10,481 nt of DNA from an uncultured Eubacteriales bacterium (lineage in GTDB: Bacteria > Bacillota > Clostridia > Oscillospirales > Acutalibacteraceae). Both the position numbers and the translations under genes were made by a program. Below are positions 1 to 6,440 of this stretch, piece after piece. The notes under the pieces are model-generated. The model did no database searches. It saw nothing but the letters and a program-made list of their open reading frames with translations, and had not been told where the DNA came from. Numbering within the stretch: position 1 is the stretch's first letter; every line of letters begins with the position of its first letter. The stretch spans positions 1 to 10,481 of the forward strand of contig ONRO01000198.1 in assembly GCA_900320235.1 (NCBI GenBank). The letters are read 5' to 3'.

Positions 1-1454
1 CCGATCTCAAGCTGAAGTCCCTCCTGAGGTGAGCATTCAATTACATAGCCCTTCTGTACTTCTGTGCTGTTGATCCTTGAAACCGTATAGTTGAAATGTC
101 TTTGCTCAAGTTTTGCTATCGCATCATTTTCTGCGTAATTCTTGAGCTTCGGTACCTCAACAGTTGTGCTTGTACTGTTGATAACAAGTTTTATCGTTGC
201 ATTTTCCTTGACATCCTTTGAATGAGGTGCCGGATCCTGCTTAAGAACTACATTAAGCGGTTTATCAGCCTCGAAATCCGCACTTAATTCAAATTTGAAT
301 TTATAGCTCTTATCTGCCTTTATCTCGTCATACATCTTTCCGACAAATTCAGGAACTTCTACATCCTTTGTTTCATTTGCCTTGATGCTTGAGCTTATCA
401 TCATATAGAGCATCAGTACAATTGCTCCGACAACCAGTATCGCAACAACGCCCGTTATCCATTTTACAACAGTTTTCGGACGATTTACAGCTGCCTCATC
501 CTCATAAACCTCATATTCTTCCTCCTCATACGATGGTTCCGGTACTGAGGGAGTGATTTTTCCGGGCTTTTCAACATATCTTGTCGGGTTTTCGTCAACA
601 TAATAGCTGTATCTGAACCTTACTGAAGGATTCCTGCGGAAGATCTCGATAGCTTCGAGCATTTCTCCTGCACTGCCATAACGCTGGTTCGGATCCTTTC
701 TCATTGCCTTGAGAGTAATTTCCTCGATTCCCTCGGGGATCTTGTCATTTATCTCACGAAGCGGTGTAGGCTCGTTCTGCATCTGCATGATCGCAACTGA
801 TACTGCACTGTCTGCCTCAAACGGAAGTTTTCCCGTGAGCATTTCATAGAGCATTACGCCGACGCTGTATATATCTGCCTTGCCGTCCGTATTATCGCCT
901 CTTGCCTGCTCGGGGGCAATATAATGAACAGAACCGATTGCCTTGTCTGTCATTGTTCTTGTTTCGTTATCCGAGAATCTTGCGATACCGAAATCCGTTA
1001 CCTTTATTGAGCCGTCCTGAAGCAGCATGATATTCTGGGGTTTCATATCTCTGTGTACTATTCCCTTTTCATGTGCATGCTGAAGCGCCTGAAGTATCTG
1101 AACTGTAAAATGAACAGCTTCTTTCCAGGGTATATTATGCTGATGTCCGATATACTCTTTCAGTGTGATACCATCGATATATTCCATTACGATATACTGT
1201 ATCTTATCTCCGAAGCTGACATCATTTACCTTTACGATATTTGGATGGGAAAGAACAGCGATCGCCTTTGATTCATTCTTAAAGCGTCTGATAAATTCGC
1301 TGTTTCCAAGAAATTCATCTTTTAATATCTTGATAGCAACAGTCGTATCGTCTACCGTATCATACGCCTTATAGACCATTGCCATTCCGCCGACGCCGAT
1401 AAGTTCCTGTATTTCATATCGGCCGTCAAGTCTTTTTCCGGTGTATTTATCCAT
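1..1454 (-). CDS. prkC: PASTA-domain serine/threonine protein kinase, PrkC/PknB family (3' partial)
   Basis: Membrane-bound Hanks-type Ser/Thr kinase of the PrkC/Stk1 family, which in Firmicutes senses muropeptides or lipid II outside the cell and phosphorylates proteins of cell-wall, translation and division pathways. The 484 visible residues show an N-terminal kinase domain (about 10-275): glycine-rich loop near G20-V27, ATP-binding K42 in AIKIL, helix-C E61, catalytic HRDMKPQN at 134-141, DFG at 154-156, a Thr-containing activation loop (T167, T169) and APE at 180-182. A linker carries a very acidic stretch (309-320), followed by one membrane segment (about 331-353) and extracellular PASTA repeats: the first about 364-427, the second starting about 432 and cut by the window edge. 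The ATG at 1454 is set by the ribosome binding site AAAGGAG eight bases upstream. It follows its partner phosphatase after 107 nt, the usual order. The family is often 600-700 residues, so one or more PASTA repeats are probably missing from view. Confidence 0.96.
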   Translation of the reverse strand, partial: MDKYTGKRLDGRYEIQELIGVGGMAMVYKAYDTVDDTTVAIKILKDEFLGNSEFIRRFKNESKAIAVLSHPNIVKVNDVSFGDKIQYIVMEYIDGITLKEYIGHQHNIPWKEAVHFTVQILQALQHAHEKGIVHRDMKPQNIMLLQDGSIKVTDFGIARFSDNETRTMTDKAIGSVHYIAPEQARGDNTDGKADIYSVGVMLYEMLTGKLPFEADSAVSVAIMQMQNEPTPLREINDKIPEGIEEITLKAMRKDPNQRYGSAGEMLEAIEIFRRNPSVRFRYSYYVDENPTRYVEKPGKITPSVPEPSYEEEEYEVYEDEAAVNRPKTVVKWITGVVAILVVGAIVLMLYMMISSSIKANETKDVEVPEFVGKMYDEIKADKSYKFKFELSADFEADKPLNVVLKQDPAPHSKDVKENATIKLVINSTSTTVEVPKLKNYAENDAIAKLEQRHFNYTVSRINSTEVQKGYVIECSPQEGLQLEI

Positions 1455-1561
1455 TAATATTTCTCCTTTCAGATTCGGCTGGATCATGCCTGCAGAATAA
1501 TCTGCACTTCCTTTTATTGCCAAGGCTTTCACCTTTTGTTAACAAGCTTTTTTCGGCACTG
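1455..1561 (-). other. stp-prkC intergenic leader with competing inverted repeats
   Basis: This 107-nt gap is the second widest in the run. Read on the minus strand it contains a perfect 6-bp inverted repeat TGCAGA-TTAT-TCTGCA (1491-1506) and an overlapping one, CAGATT (1499-1504) with AATCTG (1470-1475), whose downstream arm ends directly before the prkC ribosome binding site (1463-1469). The two stems share bases and cannot form together. A perfect TTGTTAACAA palindrome lies further upstream. No run of T follows either stem, so this is not an intrinsic terminator, and no good -35/-10 pair is visible. A regulatory role is only a possibility, because 6-bp stems can arise by chance. Confidence 0.3.
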
Positions 1562-2293
1562 CTAATCCGCTGAAATAACAGCTACTGTGATATTATCACT
1601 GCCGCCGAGCTGTTTGGATTTCTCTATAAGCTTATCCGTAAGCTCACTGCAGCTGTTATTCCTGATAAAATCAAGAAGGCTGTCGTCTGTTATGTAATTT
1701 GACATTCCGTCAGTGCACAGTATTACCTTTGCATCGTCCTTGAATTCAACTACATTATAATCAGCACGAAGCACAGGCTCTGTTCCGAGAGCCCTTGTTA
1801 TCAGATTCCTGTTCGGATGAGTCCTTGCCTCCTCGGGAGTTATCTGACCTGCTTCAACAAGCTCCTGCACTATCGAGTGGTCGGTCGTTATCTGTCTGAT
1901 ACTGTCATTTGTACACAGATATGCCCTGCTGTCTCCGGCATGAACGACATGCAGCCGTCCATCCTTTGCGATAACCAGAACAACTGTTGTTCCCATTCCC
2001 TCAAGTCCGGGAACATGGGTCGCCATATCATATACTGCCTTATTTGCATAATCTATTGCAAGTTTCATCAGCGATTCTGTTTCACTTCTGTCCATTTCGG
2101 GACGATAGCCTCCGTTTATCGTTTCTGCTATCGTTTCAGTAGCAACACGGCTTGCTGTGCTTCCTCCGTTTGCTCCGCCCATTCCGTCACATACGATCGC
2201 AAAGGCTGCTCCGTCGGGGAAATATCCCGTCATGCAGTAATCCTGGTTTGAATTTCTTCTCAGACCAATATCACTCTGTGAATATAATTTCAT
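1562..2293 (-). CDS. prpC: PP2C-family protein serine/threonine phosphatase (PrpC/Stp)
   Basis: Cytoplasmic Mn2+/Mg2+-dependent phosphatase (PPM family) that removes phosphate from Ser/Thr residues and in Firmicutes reverses the action of the PASTA kinase encoded just downstream. All 243 residues fit a single PP2C catalytic domain: SDIGxRRNSNQD at 7-18, the metal-binding DGMGG at 36-40, GMGTT at 99-103, HAGDSR at 118-123, a flap region with TDHS and ALG at 137-170, TDG with D195, and GGSDN with D233. These are the usual metal ligands and the length is normal for bacterial Stp/PrpC. Its ATG overlaps the rlmN stop codon as ATGA, which suggests translational coupling; an AAGGGGG sequence lies about ten bases upstream. 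The stop is TAG. The pairing with prkC is conserved across Firmicutes, so the assignment is firm. Confidence 0.96.
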   Translation of the reverse strand: MKLYSQSDIGLRRNSNQDYCMTGYFPDGAAFAIVCDGMGGANGGSTASRVATETIAETINGGYRPEMDRSETESLMKLAIDYANKAVYDMATHVPGLEGMGTTVVLVIAKDGRLHVVHAGDSRAYLCTNDSIRQITTDHSIVQELVEAGQITPEEARTHPNRNLITRALGTEPVLRADYNVVEFKDDAKVILCTDGMSNYITDDSLLDFIRNNSCSELTDKLIEKSKQLGGSDNITVAVISAD

Positions 2294-3351
2294 TGTACCA
2301 TTTCCCCCTTTGCCTTTTTATTTCCGGCGGCCGATCTGAGCTGTCCGCACGAAGCGTTTATATCGCTGCCGAGCGTTCTTCTGACCGTTGCCGTAATACC
2401 CGAGCGTTCAAGTATCTGAATAAAGCTTTTCAGTCTGTCGCCGCGGCTTTTCCGGTAATCGCTGCCGCTTACGCTGTTCACGGGTATCAGATTAACATGA
2501 GCAAGCATTCCTCTGATTCTTCCTGCAAGCTCACGGGCACATTCATCACTGTCGTTTACTCCGTCTATCATTGCGTATTCAAATGATATCCTGCGTCCTG
2601 TTTTTTCTGCATAATACCTGCATGCTTTCAGAAGCTCCCCTATCGGATACTTCCTGTTTACAGGCATTGTCCTGCTCCTGATCTCATCATTCGGTGCATG
2701 AAGCGATACCGAGAGTGTAAGCTGGAGCTTTTTTTCTGCAAGATCATATATCCTCGGCACTATTCCGCAGGTCGAAAGGGATATATGTCTCATTCCTATA
2801 TTAAGTCCGTGTTCAGAGCTGACAAGCTCCAGAAAACGGATCACATTTTCATAATTGTCAAGCGGTTCGCCCATTCCCATCAGCACGATATTCGAGATTC
2901 TTATCCCGTTATCCTGCTGTTCAGTCTGTATCTGAGAAAGGATCTCAGAAGCGGTCAGATTCCGCCGGAAGCCGCTTTTTCCGGTCGCACAGAAGTCACA
3001 GCCCATCTTACATCCAACCTGTGTTGAAACACAGCTGGTATAGCCGTGATGATATTTCATCACAACGGACTCAACTGTTTCTCCATCTGCAAACGAAAAC
3101 AAATACTTCACTGTACCATCATAAGCCGAAATCAATTTTTTTTCAATAGCCGCGTGAGATATATAGCAGTTTTCTACAAGTTTTTGCCTTAAAGCAGCGG
3201 GAATATTGGTCATTTCATCGAAGCTTTTTACTCCCTGATGAAGCCATTTATAAACCTGTCCGCTGCGGAAGCCGGGCTGACCCATCTCCATAAGCATTGT
3301 CTTCAGTTCAATTTCATTCATTGATTTTATATCCGTTTTATTTTCTGTCAA
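2290..3351 (-). CDS. rlmN: Dual-specificity 23S rRNA (A2503-C2) / tRNA (A37-C2) methyltransferase RlmN
   Basis: Radical-SAM enzyme that methylates carbon 2 of A2503 in 23S rRNA and A37 in some tRNAs. Counting from a GTG at 3360 (356 residues), the iron-sulfur cluster motif CxxxCxxC is C117, C121 and C124 (VGCKMGCDFC), the two catalytic cysteines of RlmN are C110 (TSCVSTQVGC) and C338 (DINASCGQL), and the SAM-contacting GEP follows at MGMGEP (161-166). An N-terminal RNA-binding region with FRSGQVYKWLH lies at 31-41. I place the start at the TTG at 3351 because AGGCGG lies seven bases before it, whereas the GTG at 3360 sits inside this ribosome-binding sequence; an ATG at 3321 has no clear binding site. 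The TTG start gives 353 residues, normal for the family. The end overlaps the phosphatase start by four bases. Confidence 0.96.
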   Translation of the reverse strand: MTENKTDIKSMNEIELKTMLMEMGQPGFRSGQVYKWLHQGVKSFDEMTNIPAALRQKLVENCYISHAAIEKKLISAYDGTVKYLFSFADGETVESVVMKYHHGYTSCVSTQVGCKMGCDFCATGKSGFRRNLTASEILSQIQTEQQDNGIRISNIVLMGMGEPLDNYENVIRFLELVSSEHGLNIGMRHISLSTCGIVPRIYDLAEKKLQLTLSVSLHAPNDEIRSRTMPVNRKYPIGELLKACRYYAEKTGRRISFEYAMIDGVNDSDECARELAGRIRGMLAHVNLIPVNSVSGSDYRKSRGDRLKSFIQILERSGITATVRRTLGSDINASCGQLRSAAGNKKAKGEMVQ

Positions 3352-3400
3352 ATATCTCACCGCCTTTTTCTATTATTTCCTTTATTCCTTCATTAGTCAT
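3338..3400 (-). other. Possible 20-codon mini-ORF overlapping the rlmN start
   Basis: An ATG nine bases after the rsmB stop codon opens a 20-codon frame, starting MTNEGIKEII and ending IFDRK, closed by TAA at 3338-3340, just inside rlmN in another frame. Its residues are hydrophilic and read like a short amphipathic helix. No ribosome binding site precedes it, so it could only be translated by coupling from rsmB. It carries the rlmN ribosome binding site within its own coding bases, so if read it might keep that site open. It may equally be chance; I recognise no family. Confidence 0.2.
3357..3366 (-). promoter_or_regulatory. Ribosome binding site deciding the rlmN start
   Basis: Minus-strand AAGGCGGTGA matches the anti-Shine-Dalgarno sequence at all but one position. 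Its AGGCGG core is seven bases from the TTG at 3351 but overlaps the GTG at 3360, so it supports initiation at TTG rather than GTG. Confidence 0.6.
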
Positions 3401-3409
3401 GACATATCA

Positions 3410-4747
3410 CTAAGCTTTTTTTCTCCTGACTGCCGAAATAAAGAACCCGTCCGTTCTGCACATCTGCGGAAAAACAGTAAGCTCGTTTTCAGGCTCCTGT
3501 ATCAGATGAGTTATTCCTTCCGGAAGTTCAAGCGGTGCCGGTTCAAATTCTTCATGTTTACTCAGAAAGCGTTTTATATTTACGCCGTTCTCAGCAGGAT
3601 TCAGCGTACAGGTCGAATAGACAAGCCGTCCGCCCTTTTTCAGAACCGAGGCTGCGCTGCAGAGTATTTCATACTGCAATTGCGGAAGACTCTCTTCTCC
3701 AAGCTCATCTTTATACCTGAGTTCGGGCTTTCTTCTGATTATTCCGAGTCCCGAGCACGGCACATCACAGAGAACGACATCCGCCTGCGGCATATTTTCA
3801 AGCTTTGACGAATCTCCGGCATGTGTTCTGATAATATTTATCCCAAGACGATTTGCGCCCTCACTTACAAGCCTGAGTCTGCTTTCATACAGATCGCATG
3901 AAATGATCTGTCCTTTATTGTTCATTATTTCTGCTATTGTAAAGGATTTTCCTCCCGGTGCTGCGCATACGTCAGCAGCAATATCTCCGCTTACGGCACC
4001 GAGAAGTCCGCAGCAAAGCTGACACGCTGCGTCCTGTATATGAAAAAGCCCCTCTCTGTATTCCTCAAGCTCCTGCACAGAGCCTGCGCCGTGCATTGCA
4101 ATGCAGTTTCCTGAAACAATACTTTTTTCTGTTTTTATCCCCTTTTTTTCAAGACGTTCCGCAAGCTTTTCAGGGGTTATCTTCAGAGTATTGACTCTTG
4201 CATACAGCAGCGGTTTTTCTGATAAAGACAAGAGGATCCCCTCGGTTATCTCATCGCCGTAAGCACTGCGCCACAGCTTTATTATTTTTTCGGGGCATGA
4301 ATATTTAATCGAATAATATTTGTTCTTTCCCTTTTTCTTTTCCGGCAGGCGAAGCTCTGTCAGTTTTACCGCATTCCTCAGAACTGCATTGACAAAGCCC
4401 GAAGCACTGCTGAGTCTGTTAGTCTTACAAAGCTTTACGCTTTCATTGACAGCAGCCGCATCAGTAACACTGTCTGCAAAAAACAGCTGGTAAAGTCCCA
4501 TCCGGAGTATTATCAGTATTTCCTTATCAAGCTTATTCACAGGTTTATCTGACAGCTGCGACAGATTATAGTCAAGCAGAAGCTTTTTTTCAATCACCCC
4601 GTAAAACAGCATTGAAGTGAATGCCTTATCACGCAATGTAAGCCCGGACTCTGACAACAGCTTATCAAGTATTATATTGGAATATGCCTTGTCCCGTTCT
4701 ACACGAACCAAAGCTTCATAAGCCTTCTGTCTTGCACTCTCTGCCAT
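3410..4747 (-). CDS. rsmB: 16S rRNA (cytosine-967-C5)-methyltransferase RsmB
   Basis: SAM-dependent enzyme that makes 5-methylcytosine at position 967 of 16S rRNA during small-subunit assembly. The 445-residue protein has the full RsmB layout: an N-terminal NusB-like RNA-binding domain (about 1-130, including DAAAVNESVKL at 96-106 and GFVNAVLRN at 117-125), then the NOL1/NOP2/Sun methyltransferase fold. SAM motif I is ADVCAAPGGKS (258-268), motif IV is DVPCSGLG with C331, the cysteine that helps release the product, and motif VI is YSTCTLNPAEN with C380, the likely nucleophile. The NusB-like domain separates it from RsmF and other m5C enzymes. The ATG at 4747 has AAAGGTGAG close upstream. Length is typical. 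It is preceded by the widest gap in the run and followed by rlmN, another rRNA methyltransferase. Confidence 0.96.
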   Translation of the reverse strand: MAESARQKAYEALVRVERDKAYSNIILDKLLSESGLTLRDKAFTSMLFYGVIEKKLLLDYNLSQLSDKPVNKLDKEILIILRMGLYQLFFADSVTDAAAVNESVKLCKTNRLSSASGFVNAVLRNAVKLTELRLPEKKKGKNKYYSIKYSCPEKIIKLWRSAYGDEITEGILLSLSEKPLLYARVNTLKITPEKLAERLEKKGIKTEKSIVSGNCIAMHGAGSVQELEEYREGLFHIQDAACQLCCGLLGAVSGDIAADVCAAPGGKSFTIAEIMNNKGQIISCDLYESRLRLVSEGANRLGINIIRTHAGDSSKLENMPQADVVLCDVPCSGLGIIRRKPELRYKDELGEESLPQLQYEILCSAASVLKKGGRLVYSTCTLNPAENGVNIKRFLSKHEEFEPAPLELPEGITHLIQEPENELTVFPQMCRTDGFFISAVRRKKA

Positions 4748-4758
4748 TTTCTCACCTT

Positions 4759-4875
4759 TTAATGCTTATTTATCAGGTCATATCCTACGGTGACAATATT
4801 ATCAGAACGGCTCTCTCTGATACTCTGAATCATCAGGAAGTCCTTGCTGAAGTCTGCCGCAGTCTTTATATTCAA
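4759..4875 (-). CDS. Candidate small protein (38 codons from TTG, 24 from ATG), unknown function
   Basis: Not recognised as any family. A frame open from TTG at 4875 (18 nt after the fmt stop) to TAA at 4759 fills nearly all of the fmt-rsmB gap and ends 11 bases before the rsmB ATG. It begins NIKTAADFSKDFL and ends IVTVGYDLINKH; it has no cysteine, membrane segment or signal peptide. Two starts are possible: the TTG has only a weak GGA upstream, while an in-frame ATG at 4833 has AAGGA seven bases before it, giving a 24-residue product. Codon choice (AAG, GAC, AGA, CTG, ATA) looks like the neighbouring genes. In some other Clostridia I recall a zinc metallopeptidase gene between fmt and rsmB, so this could be unrelated remnant DNA. 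The same bases also form a hairpin, an alternative explanation for the gap. Confidence 0.3.
   Translation of the reverse strand: MNIKTAADFSKDFLMIQSIRESRSDNIVTVGYDLINKH
4800..4822 (-). repeat. Hairpin-forming inverted repeat in the fmt-rsmB gap
   Basis: On the minus strand TATCAGA and TCTGATA form a perfect 7-bp stem, extendable by a G-U pair, around a 9-base loop. No T-run follows, so it is not an intrinsic terminator. It lies within the candidate small reading frame and about 50 bases upstream of rsmB. It might be an mRNA processing or stability element, or chance. Confidence 0.4.
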
Positions 4876-4891
4876 TTAAGTTATTTCCGGT

Positions 4892-5815
4892 TCAGCTAAA
4901 TTTCAGATCTTCAGCTTTCGCACCGTGAAGACCGTTGATAAAAGCTTTTGCATCCATTTTTCTTTTGCCTTCAGGCTGAAGCTCTGTTATTTCAACAGCA
5001 CCTTCTCCGCAGGCTACCACAAAAGGATTCAAAGAAAGTACCTGTCCGGGTTCGCCCTTTCCTTCTGAAAGAACTGTTCTGTGAATCTTGACTCTTTTTC
5101 CGTCAAGAACTGCTGTTGCACTCGGCCATGAATTCAGTCCTCTGACCTTGTTATGCACCTCAGCCGCTGTTTTTGTGAAATCTATTTCAGACATTTTCTT
5201 TGTAAGCATTCCGGCATAACTTGAAAGGCTGTCGTCCTGCTTTTCACGCACAAGTGTTCCCTCCTGTGCTGCATGAACCACCTTTACAATAAGCTCAGCG
5301 CCTGCTGCGGAAAGTCTGTCGTGAAGTTCATCTGCTGTTTCGTTTTCGCCTATTTCAAGCTCCGTTTTCATCAGCATATCGCCTGTATCAAGACCAACAT
5401 CCATATACATAGCAGTCACGCCGGTCTTTTTACAACCGTCAAGAACAGCCTGCTGTATCGGAGATGCTCCTCTGTACTGCGGCAGAAGTGAAGCATGTAC
5501 ATTCACACAGCCATACTCCGGAAGCTCTATTATATCCTTGGGAAGAATTTTACCGTATGCAACAACAACTATCATTTCCGGTGCAAGCTCAGAAAGCTTA
5601 CGGGCTGCCTCGCCGTCCTTCAGTGTTGTCGGCTGAAAAACTTCTATATTATTGTCCATTGCAAGCACTTTTACCGGCGGCGGCGTCATTGTATAGCCCC
5701 TGCCCTTCGGCTTATCAGGCTGAGTATAGACAGCTGCTATGTCATTGCCGTCCTTTATCAGTGCTTCCAGACACGGCACAGCAAAATCCGGCGTACCCAT
5801 AAATACTATCCTCAT
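4892..5815 (-). CDS. fmt: Methionyl-tRNA formyltransferase
   Basis: Transfers a formyl group from 10-formyltetrahydrofolate to the amino group of Met on initiator tRNA, producing the fMet-tRNA used to start bacterial translation. The 307 residues start with the family's RIVFMGTPDFAVP (2-14) and carry the folate-binding and catalytic signature NVHASLLPQYRGASPIQ (105-121), with N105 and H107 as the catalytic pair and D143 in GLDTGD as the third catalytic residue. Basic RGRGY at 38-41 belongs to the loop that contacts tRNA. The C-terminal domain (about 205-307) has the usual GLNSWPSATA and a short tail; the total length is typical. The ATG at 5815 has AAGGAG seven bases upstream. It follows def by 68 nt; this pairing of the formylating and deformylating enzymes is widely conserved. 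Confidence 0.97.
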   Translation of the reverse strand: MRIVFMGTPDFAVPCLEALIKDGNDIAAVYTQPDKPKGRGYTMTPPPVKVLAMDNNIEVFQPTTLKDGEAARKLSELAPEMIVVVAYGKILPKDIIELPEYGCVNVHASLLPQYRGASPIQQAVLDGCKKTGVTAMYMDVGLDTGDMLMKTELEIGENETADELHDRLSAAGAELIVKVVHAAQEGTLVREKQDDSLSSYAGMLTKKMSEIDFTKTAAEVHNKVRGLNSWPSATAVLDGKRVKIHRTVLSEGKGEPGQVLSLNPFVVACGEGAVEITELQPEGKRKMDAKAFINGLHGAKAEDLKFS

Positions 5816-5883
5816 ATTTCTGCTCCTTCTTTATCCGGTCATAATTCAAATATTTGTAGTAATTCTCTGCTGCTGTCAGCACA

Positions 5884-6360
5884 TTATTTCTTCAGGTTTT
5901 TAAGTTCCTCAGGGTCGAGCTTACGGATTATATGCTCTTTGAACAGAATTCCGTCCAGATGATCATTTTCATGGCAGATTGCCTTTGCAAAAAGACCCTC
6001 GGCATTGACTGTAAACTGATCTCCGTAACGGTTCTGAGCTTTCACTGTCACATACATCGGGCGTTCAGTAATGCCGAATTCTCCGGGACATGAAAGACAG
6101 CCCTCACTGCCCTCCTGTCTGCCTTTTGTTTTGATTATCTTCGGGTTGACAAATTCTGTTCTTCCCTCTCCGATATCGATTACAAAGATTCTTCTTAAAA
6201 TACCGACCTGAGGTGCTGCAAGACCAACGCCCTCTCCGTCATCCATTGTTTCAAACATATCCTCGATCAGCGTTGCCAGCTTTTCATCAAATTTTTCAAC
6301 CGGACGACAGATCTTGTTCAGAACAGGGTCTCCCTCTTTTACGATATTTCTGATTGCCAT
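5884..6360 (-). CDS. def: Peptide deformylase
   Basis: Metal-dependent hydrolase that removes the N-formyl group from new polypeptides as they leave the ribosome, a step needed before the initiator methionine can be cut off. The 158 residues contain all three family motifs in order: GVGLAAPQ at 44-51 with Q51, EGCLSCP at 86-92 with metal ligand C88, and HENDHLDG at 130-137 with ligands H130 and H134 and catalytic E131. The short length and lack of an insertion near residue 60-75 resemble the type 1 (E. coli-like) form common in Clostridia rather than the longer type 2 form. The ATG at 6360 has GGAGG seven bases upstream. It lies 80 nt after priA and 68 nt before fmt; I saw no convincing promoter in either gap. 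Confidence 0.97.
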   Translation of the reverse strand: MAIRNIVKEGDPVLNKICRPVEKFDEKLATLIEDMFETMDDGEGVGLAAPQVGILRRIFVIDIGEGRTEFVNPKIIKTKGRQEGSEGCLSCPGEFGITERPMYVTVKAQNRYGDQFTVNAEGLFAKAICHENDHLDGILFKEHIIRKLDPEELKNLKK

Positions 6361-6440
6361 ATAGATTCCTCCGATTCTTTTACTGTATTATCTGATATTT
6401 CTTCAAAGCACTTCTGAATACCGATACAGTTCGTCTGTTC

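Noticed and set aside
1515..1561. Promoter search upstream of prkC (TTGTTA followed by CAATAA)
   Set aside because: The candidate -10 is poor and the spacing too long; TTGTTA is part of a short palindrome.
1817..2586. Two 144-codon plus-strand frames opposite the phosphatase and rlmN
   Set aside because: They mirror real genes with all catalytic motifs, lack convincing ribosome binding sites and have atypical composition.
4769..4796. Possible promoter TTGTCA-16 nt-GATAAA upstream of rsmB
   Set aside because: The -10 matches only four of six bases and the spacing is slightly short; too weak to list as a feature.
6361..6440. GATAAT-like -10 element in the priA-def gap
   Set aside because: No plausible -35 hexamer lies 16-18 bases upstream; chance A+T matches are expected.
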